A stretch of DNA of 35,516 nucleotides from an uncultured Peptococcaceae bacterium. Lineage in GTDB: Bacteria; Bacillota; Peptococcia; Peptococcales; Peptococcaceae. The notes beneath the pieces were generated by a model. That model had not been told where the DNA came from. It made no database searches and saw nothing but the letters and a program-made list of their open reading frames with translations. Location: assembly GCA_910585405.1 (NCBI GenBank), contig CAJUDO010000029.1:1-35516 (forward strand), in the 5' to 3' direction. Made by a program: the position numbers and the translations under genes. Positions 15,634 to 23,896 of this stretch are shown in pieces (positions within the stretch are counted from its first letter, which is position 1; every line of letters starts with the position of its first letter).

Positions 15634-16527
15634 TTATTCTTCCAGCATTTCCAAATAATTTTCTAACCTTGTATTTACATATCCAGCAAACAATTTTTCC
15701 ATCGCATCCAGATTATGCTTTACGTGATATTCATCAAACGCATTATAATACGCAAGCCGGTCTGTAAATTTAATGTCAATCGGCGGATACCCGGCTTTCA
15801 TCAATTCCAGATTCACAAGCAGCCGTCCCGTCCGGCCATTTCCGTCGATAAAAGGGTGTATTCCCTCAAACTCAATATGAAACCGCGCCAGCCGCGGAAT
15901 AATGTGTTCTGTGCTGTTGCTATAATACTCCAGCAGCTGCTCCATCTTAGGTTGAATCAGATACGGCTGCACCGGCTCGTGCTTTGCACCCATGATTCTT
16001 ACCGGCACTCTTCTGTAAACACCACGGTCATCCTTTTTGTCGGCCAATACCAGATAATGAATTTGCTTGATAATGCGCTCCGATAACGGAACCTGCTCTT
16101 TCACTAAGTCCTGCACAAACCGAAAGGCTTCCTTATGTCCAACCGCTTCCATGTGGTCTTTCAGAGGTTTCTGATCTATCGTCAGACCACGCAATACCAT
16201 ATCTGTCTCCCGCAGGGTCAATGTGTTTCCCTCAATGGCATTGGAATTATATGTGTATTCCACCACAAATTCCTCTGTCAGCCGCTCCACCTCGCCCTCT
16301 GTCAAAGGCCGCCTTGAATCCAGTTCGATTTTTTTCCTGTCAATCATTACAAGCAGACTCTCTGCTGTTTTATACCTGCCATCCTCCGGCTTCTTGGCAT
16401 CTGCAGGAATTTTCCAACTGCGCCCTTGGCGGGCGACTCCGGGAATTTTCCCTTCTGAACATAAAACACGAACTCTTCTATCTGAAATGGCCCATTTCTC
16501 TGCTGCCTGCTTCACTGTCATGTACAT
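15634..16527 (-). CDS. Fic-domain protein with N-terminal helix-turn-helix
   Basis: A 297-aa protein. Residues 1-45 form a MerR/excisionase-like helix-turn-helix (MTVKQAAEKWAISDRRVRV, then GRSWKIP). An inhibitory alpha-inh motif S95-x-x-x-E99-G (SNAIEGN) lies before the Fic core, the class II arrangement. The core carries the full active-site motif HPFIDGNGRTGR (224-235) with catalytic H224. Such enzymes transfer AMP (sometimes other nucleotides) from NTPs to hydroxyl side chains of target proteins and are often self-limited by the glutamate. ATG at 16527 follows GAGGTG. It sits between the two polymerase copies in opposite orientation, with its own promoter and operator-like repeats. Confidence 0.93.
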   Translation of the reverse strand: MYMTVKQAAEKWAISDRRVRVLCSEGKIPGVARQGRSWKIPADAKKPEDGRYKTAESLLVMIDRKKIELDSRRPLTEGEVERLTEEFVVEYTYNSNAIEGNTLTLRETDMVLRGLTIDQKPLKDHMEAVGHKEAFRFVQDLVKEQVPLSERIIKQIHYLVLADKKDDRGVYRRVPVRIMGAKHEPVQPYLIQPKMEQLLEYYSNSTEHIIPRLARFHIEFEGIHPFIDGNGRTGRLLVNLELMKAGYPPIDIKFTDRLAYYNAFDEYHVKHNLDAMEKLFAGYVNTRLENYLEMLEE

Positions 16528-16553
16528 AAAATCTACACCTCACTTCAAACAGT

Positions 16554-16616
16554 AGTATACCCGATTATCGGAACAATCGCAACGGAATCGGAATAATATT
16601 TTTCTTATATCGGAAT
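16554..16616 (-). promoter_or_regulatory. fic promoter with phased operator-like repeats
   Basis: -35 TTGCGA (16577-16582), 17-bp spacer, -10 TATACT (16554-16559) on the minus strand. The plus-strand motif ATCGGAA recurs at 16566, 16587 and 16609, spaced 21 and 22 bp, and the promoter-proximal copy is part of a palindrome CCGATTATCGG (16561-16571) lying between -10 and -35. A protein bound there would block transcription; the Fic protein's own DNA-binding domain is a candidate. Confidence 0.7.
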
Positions 16617-16621
16617 GATGC

Positions 16622-16656
16622 AAAAATCCGAGAGATATTCTTTCTCATCTCCCGGA
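16622..16656 (-). terminator. Rho-independent terminator before the fic promoter
   Basis: On the minus strand TCCGGGAGAT (from 16647-16656) pairs with ATCTCTCGGA (from 16627-16636; one G-U), followed by TTTTTG. It is 56 nt past the stop of the 47-codon ORF at 16712-16855 and insulates fic from it. Confidence 0.7.
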
Positions 16657-16711
16657 TGCCTATTTTACACTTCTGGTTTTTCCCCTCCCAATCATATTCC
16701 CCGCATCAGTC

Positions 16712-16855
16712 CTATTGTACCGATTTGCCGCAGTTTATCGCGGTGTTTAGTACAAACTTTTTCTTAACCGTTTCCCCGAACTGCAGCATTTTATCTACAC
16801 TGCCATATATTACTTCACCAAAAATCAGAACATATGATTGTATTTTCTTCTCCAT
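16712..16855 (-). CDS. Putative 47-aa protein divergent from the polymerase gene
   Basis: An ATG-started frame (MEKKIQSYVLIFGEVIYG, then KMLQFGETVKKKFVLNTAI and NCGKSVQ) that ends 56 nt before a good terminator. It overlaps the LexA-like box and -35 of the polymerase promoter, so both would be affected by the same repressor. A decayed relative exists at 14712-14780 in the other copy, where several differences fall at third codon positions; but part of that region is also the LexA box, so conservation is not clean proof of coding. The ribosome site is weak. Family and role unknown; the rest of the 16617-16826 stretch holds only the terminator. Confidence 0.45.
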   Translation of the reverse strand: MEKKIQSYVLIFGEVIYGSVDKMLQFGETVKKKFVLNTAINCGKSVQ

Positions 16856-16891
16856 TGTTGTATACTCTACTTATATAAGAACATATTTTCT
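16827..16891 (+). promoter_or_regulatory. SOS-type promoter of the complete polymerase gene
   Basis: -35 TTGTAT (16838-16843), 17-bp spacer, -10 TATACT (16861-16866). LexA-like box AGAACATATGATTG (16827-16840) overlaps the -35 (two departures from CGAACRNRYGTTYG), and a weaker box AGAACATATTTTCT lies at 16878-16891. Confidence 0.65.
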
Positions 16892-17673
16892 ATTATTGAG
16901 GTGGATATTTCATGATTTGCCTTTGTATTGACTTAAAGAGCTTCTATGCATCGGTTGAATGTATAGAACGTGGTCTTGACCCCATGACCACCAATTTAGT
17001 TGTGGCTGATCCGGAACGAGGTAATAAAACAATCTGCCTTGCCATCACACCGGCAATGAAGAAGCTGGGTATCCGCAATCGCTGCCGTGTCTTTGAAATC
17101 CCTGAAGCTGTACCATATATTATGGCGGAGCCCCGTATGAAGCTGTATATCGACTACGCAGCTGCAATTTACGGCATCTATCTGCACTATATTTCAAAAG
17201 AGGATATCCATGTCTATTCTATTGATGAAGCCTTTTTGGATGTGACCTCCTATCTCAAGCTCTACCACATGACGGCCCGTGAACTGGCAAAAACCATCAT
17301 GCAGGATATCTTGCAGCAAACCGGAATTCAATCCACCTGCGGCATCGGCACCAATCTCTATCTGGCCAAAGTAGCGCTGGACATTCTGGCCAAACACGCT
17401 GATGATGGGATTGGTTACTTAGATAAAAGCCTGTACCGCGAGAAGCTATGGCAGCACAAACCGCTCACCGATTTCTGGCGTATTGGCCCGGGTATTTCCC
17501 GTAAACTGACCAATTATGGCATCACCACTATGGAAAGCATTGCAACATCTAACGAAGATTTTTTGTATCGACTGTTTGGCATTGACGCCGAATTGCTGAT
17601 TGACCATGCCTGGGGCCGAGAACCGACCACAATCGCAGATATTAAAGCATACATACCGAAAACAAATTGTGTC
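16855..17673 (+). repeat. 819-bp direct repeat, copy 2
   Basis: Partner of 14780-15598. Here the sequence continues into an intact polymerase gene, so this is the complete locus. Confidence 0.95.
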
Positions 17674-18168
17674 ACCAGCGGTCAGGTATTGATGCGGGAT
17701 TATGAATTCGCAGAAGGATTGTTGATTGTTAAGGAGATGACTGACCTGCTCTGTCTCGATTTAACTGCGAAGGAAGTTGTCACAAAATCTGTCACATTGC
17801 ATGTGGGATACGCCAATCATCTCAAATTGGAGCCTGCGCACGGAACTGCCGCACTCAGCACAGAAACCAATTCAGCGCATATCATCCGCCCGGCGGTGGA
17901 AGCGCTTTACAAGCGAATTGTTAACACCCAGTATCCAATCCGGCGCATCAATCTCACCTGCAACAATGTGCGGCCGGAAACATGCAGACAGATTACGTTG
18001 TTTGAAGACACTGCCCAGTTGGAGAAAAATCATAAGGTACAATCTGCTGTGTTGGATATTAAGCAGAAATACGGCAAAAACGCTATCTTAAAGGCAATGA
18101 ATTTAGAGAAAGCTGCGACTGCCAGGGAACGGAATCGACAAATTGGAGGACATAAAAGTGGGGAATAA
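16912..18168 (+). CDS. Y-family (translesion) DNA polymerase, UmuC/DinB-like
   Basis: A 418-aa polymerase of full family length. Catalytic acids are D7 (CIDLKSFYASVE) and D105/E106 (YSIDEAFLD); the thumb helix-hairpin-helix region is around residues 180-225 (WRIGPGISRKLTNYGI), and the little finger spans about 250-370 (VTKSVTLHVGYA). It copies past damaged bases with low fidelity. The ribosome site TGAGGTGG lies 8 nt before ATG. The promoter has LexA-like boxes, and a YolD-like gene overlaps its 3' end, as in Bacillus SOS operons such as uvrX-yolD. The first 254 codons are duplicated at 14837. Confidence 0.95.
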   Translation: MICLCIDLKSFYASVECIERGLDPMTTNLVVADPERGNKTICLAITPAMKKLGIRNRCRVFEIPEAVPYIMAEPRMKLYIDYAAAIYGIYLHYISKEDIHVYSIDEAFLDVTSYLKLYHMTARELAKTIMQDILQQTGIQSTCGIGTNLYLAKVALDILAKHADDGIGYLDKSLYREKLWQHKPLTDFWRIGPGISRKLTNYGITTMESIATSNEDFLYRLFGIDAELLIDHAWGREPTTIADIKAYIPKTNCVTSGQVLMRDYEFAEGLLIVKEMTDLLCLDLTAKEVVTKSVTLHVGYANHLKLEPAHGTAALSTETNSAHIIRPAVEALYKRIVNTQYPIRRINLTCNNVRPETCRQITLFEDTAQLEKNHKVQSAVLDIKQKYGKNAILKAMNLEKAATARERNRQIGGHKSGE

Positions 18169-18499
18169 TTTAAGACAGAAGATGCCCGTTTCCGAGCGAG
18201 CCAAACAATTCATGCCCTTTGCTGCGTTAAAAGGCCTTCCGGAAGCATTGGCCCAGGTAGAGCAGGCACATACTGCAACAGCCCAAAAAGAATTATCTGA
18301 GGAAATGGCTGCTGAGCTGAATAACAGCCTGTTATCACTGCACCCGGGATGTCAGGCCACCATTCGCTATTATAAAGCAGGACATGAACAACAGATTACT
18401 GGCATCGTGACGAAACTAGACACCACTTTTCAGTATCTGTTGGTGGATGGAACACTACGGATTGCTTTTAATGATTTATTGCAGGTTGAAAAGATGTAA
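18158..18499 (+). CDS. YolD-like protein
   Basis: A 113-aa protein of the YolD-like family (KMPVSERAKQFMPFAALKG near the N-terminus; ITGIVTKLDTTFQYLLVDG, IAFNDLLQVE near the end). I take GTG at 18158 as start, 8 nt after GGAGG; the TTG at 18143 lies within that ribosome site. It overlaps the polymerase stop by 11 bases and is therefore co-translated. YolD proteins accompany UmuC-type polymerases in Bacillota and are thought to play a UmuD-like accessory role; the mechanism is unproven. Confidence 0.9.
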   Translation: MGNNLRQKMPVSERAKQFMPFAALKGLPEALAQVEQAHTATAQKELSEEMAAELNNSLLSLHPGCQATIRYYKAGHEQQITGIVTKLDTTFQYLLVDGTLRIAFNDLLQVEKM

Positions 18500-18541
18500 G
18501 AATATCTGCACTTTTTCACATTATATATCAATATATCAAAA

Positions 18542-18577
18542 AATACAGAGAAGAAATGACCCAACCTTCTCTGTATT
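18542..18577. terminator. Bidirectional terminator between yolD and the catabolic operon
   Basis: Perfect 12-bp stem AATACAGAGAAG (18542-18553) / CTTCTCTGTATT (18566-18577). On the minus strand it runs into TTTTTTG, ending the operon whose last gene stops at 18616; it can also stop the plus-strand polymerase-yolD transcript. Confidence 0.8.
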
Positions 18578-18615
18578 AGTTCTGGCTGTTTCCCTACATA
18601 CTGAAGTATATTTTT

Positions 18616-19470
18616 CTAGTCCATTAAACCCAAAAATACAGCTGCATTATCATGCATCACCTTTGGCAATGCTTCTTCACTGAACCCAGCCTGCATATAA
18701 TATGCTACAGCAGCTTGGATATCCACAATGGGATAAGCAGAACCATAGCAAATTTTATCAAGCAACATACAATTCGCAGCCTCTACATAATCTCTCCAGC
18801 CTGGTGAGCGCATCAAATACAAATCCGGTGCAACCCACACATTTCTGTGATTAGATGCCACATGACATACCTGCGTTACATAAGGCCAACCGCCATGGGT
18901 CAAAAATAGTTTCAGCTTTGGGAAATCCCGTGCAATATGGTCAATATGCAAGGGCTGGCAATAACTATAGTCTGGCCCGATAAATCCCCCAAAAGCCATC
19001 ATTAAGGGAATCTGCTCATTTTCACACTTTTCGTAAATATAATAAAATCTTTCATCATCAGCACACATGGGCTGTTCACTGAAGCCCGGCTCTACCATCA
19101 ATGCTCGACAAGGCCCATTCACAATATAGTCGTCAATAATTCGCAAGTTTTCTTGTTTTCCAAAGAACAAATCCACTGTTGGCACGCCAAAGAATTTATC
19201 CGGATATGCCTGGCACAATTTGGCCGCATCTACATTATCGTTATCTCCATTGAGCACGCGAACGGGCGAAATGGCCTGCTCCACACCAGCCGCATCCATT
19301 TCTTCCAGCAGCATTTCCATAGAGCCCGAATCCAGAGATGGCGGCGTTGGCATACCAAACCGGCCTTTGGCCAATTTTTTTGTTGCTTCTACCCGATTTT
19401 TGCTCTGATTATAAAACCCACCTTTAAAGCTTCCAAATGGTGGTCTGATTCTTGTATCCAAAATTTTCAT
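18616..19470 (-). CDS. Amidohydrolase-2-fold protein lacking usual metal ligands (A)
   Basis: A 284-aa protein with the fold pattern of the amidohydrolase-2/ACMSD family (DTRIRPPFGSF at the N-terminus, LTHGGWP around H192, CYGSAYPIVD near 242-250). The N-terminal HxH metal motif is replaced by R7-x-R9 and the final metal-binding Asp of GSDYP is Ala245, so the normal zinc site appears absent. It is 42% or so similar by eye in key blocks to its paralog at 21438 (same replacements); this is an impression, not a computed value. Last gene of the operon; ribosome site AAGGAG. Probably decarboxylase- or hydrolase-related by ancestry; actual reaction unknown. Confidence 0.8.
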   Translation of the reverse strand: MKILDTRIRPPFGSFKGGFYNQSKNRVEATKKLAKGRFGMPTPPSLDSGSMEMLLEEMDAAGVEQAISPVRVLNGDNDNVDAAKLCQAYPDKFFGVPTVDLFFGKQENLRIIDDYIVNGPCRALMVEPGFSEQPMCADDERFYYIYEKCENEQIPLMMAFGGFIGPDYSYCQPLHIDHIARDFPKLKLFLTHGGWPYVTQVCHVASNHRNVWVAPDLYLMRSPGWRDYVEAANCMLLDKICYGSAYPIVDIQAAVAYYMQAGFSEEALPKVMHDNAAVFLGLMD

Positions 19471-19505
19471 TCTATTTTTCTCCTTCCTGTCCCTATTCTC
19501 ATAAT

Positions 19506-21401
19506 TTAAATTTCTAAACCGGCTTCAAAGCCTTCACGAATATTATGATAGCCATCCTTCGCTTTTCTGGCATCACCAGCCAATGCAATCCTGTCCGTAA
19601 AGTCTTGCAGCTCCTCCTGCAAGGTCGTATTGCTCCGTACTCCTGCTGCAACCACCACGGTGTCAACATCAGGAATAACAAACGTTTTCCCGTTCTTCTC
19701 TGCCAATACGGCGTGTTGAGAAATAGCAGTTACTTTTGTTGAAGTGTACAGTGTCACACCTTTCTCTGCCAACCGTTCCAACAGCAGCTTTCTGGGACGA
19801 GCCGAGGCATCGCCGGCAATTTCCGCCAGCATTTCCACAACTGTCACCTTACTGCCATGCAGCGCCAGGTGATCCGCTGTTTCGGCACCCACAGAACCGC
19901 CGCCCATCACAACCACATACTTGCCAACATCTTTTTTGCCCAACAACACATCATTTGCCAATACCACATGGTCACCATGAATCCCTTCAATAAGCGGAAT
20001 CACAGCCTTGCTGCCAGTGGCAATGATAATTTTATCAGGCTGCTCTGTCTGTACAATTTCCTTTGTCAAGGCCGTCTGCAATCGTACCTCTACCCCTAAT
20101 TGCTGCAACCGCCGTTTCTGCCAAATCACCAGTGTGGCAAAATCCGTCTTTCCAGGCGATACACAAGCTGCCAGCCACTGTCCACCTAATGTGCCGCTTT
20201 GCTCAAACAAGACAACGTGGTGCCCCTTCATAGCGGCTGCAATGGCCGCTTCACAGCCTGCAATTCCGCCGCCGGCCACGTAAACTTTTTTCGGCTGTGT
20301 TGTTTTTGCCAAGTTATATTCGCTTTCATGCCCAGTGATGGGATTCACTAAGCAACCCTTTGTGCAGCCTTGCAAACAGCCAATACAATAATTGATATCC
20401 TCATATTGTTCTGCTGCAACTTTATTAGGAAATTCTGGATCTGCCAAAGACGCTCTGGCCATCGTTACCAGATCTGCCTTTCCTGAAACTAAAATTTCTT
20501 CTGCCAAAAACGGGTCATTAATCCGGCCCACACCAATGACTGGAATGCTTACAACCTTTTTGATCTCCGCTGCGTGATCGATATAGCATGCTTTGGGCAT
20601 ACTGGAAGCTGGCGAAACAATATAATTAAAATCTCCGCCTTGTGAAACATGCAATAAATCTACACCGGCAGCTTCCAGACGCATTGCCATTGCTTTTGCC
20701 TCTTCAATGGTAATGCCGCCGTCCACGCCGTCCATAACCGACATTCTGTATAGGATAGGAAATTCTTCGCCCACTGCCTGCCGCACTGCTTTCACCACAT
20801 CAACGGCAAATTTGCTGCGGCCAGCGATGCTGCCGCCATATTCATCACAACGTTTATTCGAAAAAGGCGATACAAAACTGTGCAGCAAATAACCGTGTGC
20901 TCCGTGAATCTCTACTGCGTCGAAGCCTGCTGCTTTTACCCGACGGGCACAGTCTGCAAACTGTACCACAATTTCCTCTATCTCCTTTTTGCTCAATTCG
21001 CGTGGAATTTCCGAAGGCGCTCCGGCAAACTTGATGGCAGAGGGGGCAACAGGCGGTATCCCGTTATCACTTCTGATAATTCTTCTGCCAGCATGATAAA
21101 TCTGACAAGCGATTTTCCCCCCGGCTACATGAATCCGGTCCGTCAACTGCTTATGGCTGGCTATTTGGTCATCGTCAAAAAGCCCCGGTAAATCTCTGGA
21201 CCCGCCAACTCCAGGCGCAATCACATAATCCTCGGGAATAATCAAGCCCCAGCCGCCTTTTGCTTTGGCCTCGTGATAGGCAATAAATCTCTCCGTAGCA
21301 TAACCATCTGCTTTGCAGAAGCCCGTCACCATCGCAGATACCACCATGCGATTTTTTAATGTCATATGGTTCACTGTAATTGGCTCCAATATTTTTCTCA
21401 T
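19506..21401 (-). CDS. 2,4-dienoyl-CoA reductase-like FMN/FAD/4Fe-4S enzyme
   Basis: A 631-aa protein of Old Yellow Enzyme fusion type. Residues 1 to about 360: FMN TIM barrel with active-site H166, H169 and Y171 (EIHGAHGYLLHSFVSPF). An iron-sulfur site has C339, C342, C346 and C350 (CIGCLQGCTKGC); in E. coli FadH the last spacing is eleven residues, here three. Residues about 372-631: FAD/NAD(P) Rossmann modules with VAGGGIAG (375) and GGGSVGAE (500). Family members pass electrons from NAD(P)H through FAD and 4Fe-4S to FMN and reduce activated double bonds. It lies between the two amidohydrolase-like genes in one operon, so it likely reduces the transported substrate or its product. Confidence 0.92.
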   Translation of the reverse strand: MRKILEPITVNHMTLKNRMVVSAMVTGFCKADGYATERFIAYHEAKAKGGWGLIIPEDYVIAPGVGGSRDLPGLFDDDQIASHKQLTDRIHVAGGKIACQIYHAGRRIIRSDNGIPPVAPSAIKFAGAPSEIPRELSKKEIEEIVVQFADCARRVKAAGFDAVEIHGAHGYLLHSFVSPFSNKRCDEYGGSIAGRSKFAVDVVKAVRQAVGEEFPILYRMSVMDGVDGGITIEEAKAMAMRLEAAGVDLLHVSQGGDFNYIVSPASSMPKACYIDHAAEIKKVVSIPVIGVGRINDPFLAEEILVSGKADLVTMARASLADPEFPNKVAAEQYEDINYCIGCLQGCTKGCLVNPITGHESEYNLAKTTQPKKVYVAGGGIAGCEAAIAAAMKGHHVVLFEQSGTLGGQWLAACVSPGKTDFATLVIWQKRRLQQLGVEVRLQTALTKEIVQTEQPDKIIIATGSKAVIPLIEGIHGDHVVLANDVLLGKKDVGKYVVVMGGGSVGAETADHLALHGSKVTVVEMLAEIAGDASARPRKLLLERLAEKGVTLYTSTKVTAISQHAVLAEKNGKTFVIPDVDTVVVAAGVRSNTTLQEELQDFTDRIALAGDARKAKDGYHNIREGFEAGLEI

Positions 21402-21437
21402 GTTGTTCTAGTCCATCCTTTCTGCCTGATAATTACA

Positions 21438-22277
21438 TTACTCCATACCAAGGAAACGTTTGGCATTGCCACACATAATCTTATCCAAAACTTCTGCTCT
21501 GATTTTTTCCTCGTAAATTTTTACGCCCATACGAAAATCCACTAAAGGATATGCTGAACCAAAAGTAATGCTATTGGTTAGCAATCTATTTGCCGCTTCT
21601 ATATAATCCTGACAACCCGGCGCATGAAATGAGTACAAATCTGGAGATAAAAATAGATTTCTATTGCGATACGCAATATGCAAGGTCTGCAGCACATAAG
21701 GAAATCCTGCATGATTCAAATTTAAATGCAGATTTGGAAAATCCTTTACCACCTGCAATAAACCTTCCGGCTTCTGCCAAATAAAATCGGTGCCTATAAA
21801 ACCACCATACCCATAGGAAATAGGAATTTTATTTTCTTCACATTTTTGGTAAATAGGATACATTCTCTCATCATCAATGGTCATTTTTTCTTTCGCTGTA
21901 TCATGAGCTGGTTCCATATAAATCACAGTACACGGACCATCTATCACATACTCCTGAATCTCCTGTAAAGCAGTTTCTATATCTGTCGGAATCAATGTGG
22001 CAAATCCAATGAATTTCCCAGGATAATCTTTTAACAATTGGGGAATATCTTCATTGCCGATGCCCCAACCTCTTCTGGGCGCTGCGATCCCCAAACCAAT
22101 ACCAGCCTCTTCCATCTCTGCTATACACAAATCCATAGAAGCCTCGTAAAATGACGGGGATAATTTCATCCCAAATTGCTCTGCAAAGTTTTCCCGTATC
22201 GCCCATTTTTCTTTATTATAAAAGCCCTCAACAAAGCTACCATAAGGTGGCCGTAATCGTGTATCAATATACATCAT
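21438..22277 (-). CDS. Amidohydrolase-2-fold protein lacking usual metal ligands (B)
   Basis: A 279-aa paralog of the protein at 18616. It has the same DTRLRPPYGSF start (R7, R9 in place of the HxH ligands), H189 in LNHAGFP, and Ala242 in FGSAYPLVD where Asp normally binds metal. Sharing these replacements with its paralog means they are a family property, not random decay. The ribosome site GGGAGG precedes ATG-ATG. It lies 36 nt upstream of the flavoenzyme gene and 47 nt after the transporter, in a tight operon. The pair may form a heteromer or act on successive intermediates (inference). Confidence 0.8.
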   Translation of the reverse strand: MMYIDTRLRPPYGSFVEGFYNKEKWAIRENFAEQFGMKLSPSFYEASMDLCIAEMEEAGIGLGIAAPRRGWGIGNEDIPQLLKDYPGKFIGFATLIPTDIETALQEIQEYVIDGPCTVIYMEPAHDTAKEKMTIDDERMYPIYQKCEENKIPISYGYGGFIGTDFIWQKPEGLLQVVKDFPNLHLNLNHAGFPYVLQTLHIAYRNRNLFLSPDLYSFHAPGCQDYIEAANRLLTNSITFGSAYPLVDFRMGVKIYEEKIRAEVLDKIMCGNAKRFLGME

Positions 22278-22324
22278 AATTCCTCCCTTGAATTTTAAAA
22301 CTATCTTACTGTCTTATTTTTTTG

Positions 22325-23725
22325 CTAAAATATTCCTAGGAAATGCCACCAAGGAATTTGCACAATTCCAAACAGCACTAACGTAAAAATAGACTTTCCT
22401 CCAAAGAACATCACAAACTGTTTCATATTCATCATACCGAACCCAAATAGAACTAAATATGCTGTGACCTCATGGGGCAGGAAAATCATATCCAGCGAAT
22501 AGATTACCGTCAAAATACTAGTCATTGGCATATATCCTAAAGCATTATAAATAGAAGCCAATGCTGGCGACAACAAGCTGCACATTGCCGCCGGTGTCAA
22601 CAATAAGTTGGCCACGGAACCCAAAATTAATACGCCAAAGGTCAAACCCGTCTTTCCTAACGGTGCCAAAATCGGCATGGCAAGCTGCGCAAGTAAAACG
22701 CCTAAACCCAATGCTGTGGCTACCTGTCCAATCCCGATACAAGCCCCTGCAAAAGCAAATGTACCAAAGAATTGTTTGATTTTTTTCAAACATTCCGTCG
22801 ACGCGATGTTGATGCCAGGGAAGAAACAAAGCCATGGCAACACCATAAAGCCATAATTCAACGGGAAACCATGAATTGGTTGAAACATGATGTAACACAT
22901 CAAAACCGCCAATAAAACTGCCGCTTTCTTCTCTGCTATACTCATTGCACCCATTTCTTGATGCATTTTGTTAAAGTATTCTTTTCCGCCTTCGAACTGT
23001 ACGTCCTTCGTTTTGAATATTTTTGTCACGAGCCAGATAAAAGCCAAGGCTACAAAAAATTCAGGGAAATTGTACAGCAATAGCTGAATCGGAGTGATGG
23101 AAAAATCTGGATAAACGGTGCGCATTCCTTCTGTCAGCAAACTCATGTTAGACGTTTGATACAAAAAGACCTTTACGTTCAACGCCGCCATCCCGCCGAC
23201 GCCCATCATGATAGCGCCTTCTTTGGACGTAGGCTTTAAATCCATTGCCTTACAAATCCCATAAACAAAACCAATCATCAAAAAATAATGTCCGCAAAAA
23301 CACAGCTGTCCTAACACTACACCAACAATATAAATTGCATATAAAGTTGCATTATAAGAACCACCTAATCGTTTAATGATTACATATGAGATTCGTTTCA
23401 AAATCCCGCATTCATCCAAAGCAACAGTCAAAACGTAAGCGCCTAAGATAATCCATAAAGTCTGCGTTGCATATCCTTTAAAAGCTGTTGCTGTATCCGT
23501 CACTTTAAACACCACATAAGCGGTAGGCAACAAAATAGAAGGGATCAGCATATCCATTAAGCCGAAGGCAATCACCAAAATCGCCATAATACTCAATACT
23601 AAAAACATCCTAGCTTCACTCGTAAAAGTTTCTGATACCGGAATCAATAAGATGAATAACGGTAAACCAACTGCAATCAGCCATTTGTAAACATCGCTTG
23701 TATTCGTTTTTGTATGACTTACCAT
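22325..23725 (-). CDS. DASS/SLC13-type anion transporter
   Basis: A 466-aa integral membrane protein with about 11-12 hydrophobic segments and only short loops, the size and look of the divalent anion:sodium symporter family (ArsB/CitT-like superfamily). It has helical-hairpin regions such as QTLWIILGAYVLTVAL and LLLTPAAMCSLLSPALAS. Family members import dicarboxylates, citrate or sulfate; the neighbours argue for an organic acid that the flavoenzyme can reduce. First gene of the minus-strand operon; ribosome site AAGGGGG. The divergent LysR gene is the obvious regulator. Confidence 0.85.
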   Translation of the reverse strand: MVSHTKTNTSDVYKWLIAVGLPLFILLIPVSETFTSEARMFLVLSIMAILVIAFGLMDMLIPSILLPTAYVVFKVTDTATAFKGYATQTLWIILGAYVLTVALDECGILKRISYVIIKRLGGSYNATLYAIYIVGVVLGQLCFCGHYFLMIGFVYGICKAMDLKPTSKEGAIMMGVGGMAALNVKVFLYQTSNMSLLTEGMRTVYPDFSITPIQLLLYNFPEFFVALAFIWLVTKIFKTKDVQFEGGKEYFNKMHQEMGAMSIAEKKAAVLLAVLMCYIMFQPIHGFPLNYGFMVLPWLCFFPGINIASTECLKKIKQFFGTFAFAGACIGIGQVATALGLGVLLAQLAMPILAPLGKTGLTFGVLILGSVANLLLTPAAMCSLLSPALASIYNALGYMPMTSILTVIYSLDMIFLPHEVTAYLVLFGFGMMNMKQFVMFFGGKSIFTLVLFGIVQIPWWHFLGIF

Positions 23726-23896
23726 ATATTTTCCCCCTTACAATCATTATCAATACGGAAGAACATTAACCCGTTCTGCTCTGCCTGCACTCCTTTCTAT
23801 CTTTTTTGTTAATGCTTCTCCTTGTTTCTATCTTTATTTTAATTAGTTTTGTTTATAAAATCCATCAGTATATATTTTCAATAGCAATTGAGTTGC

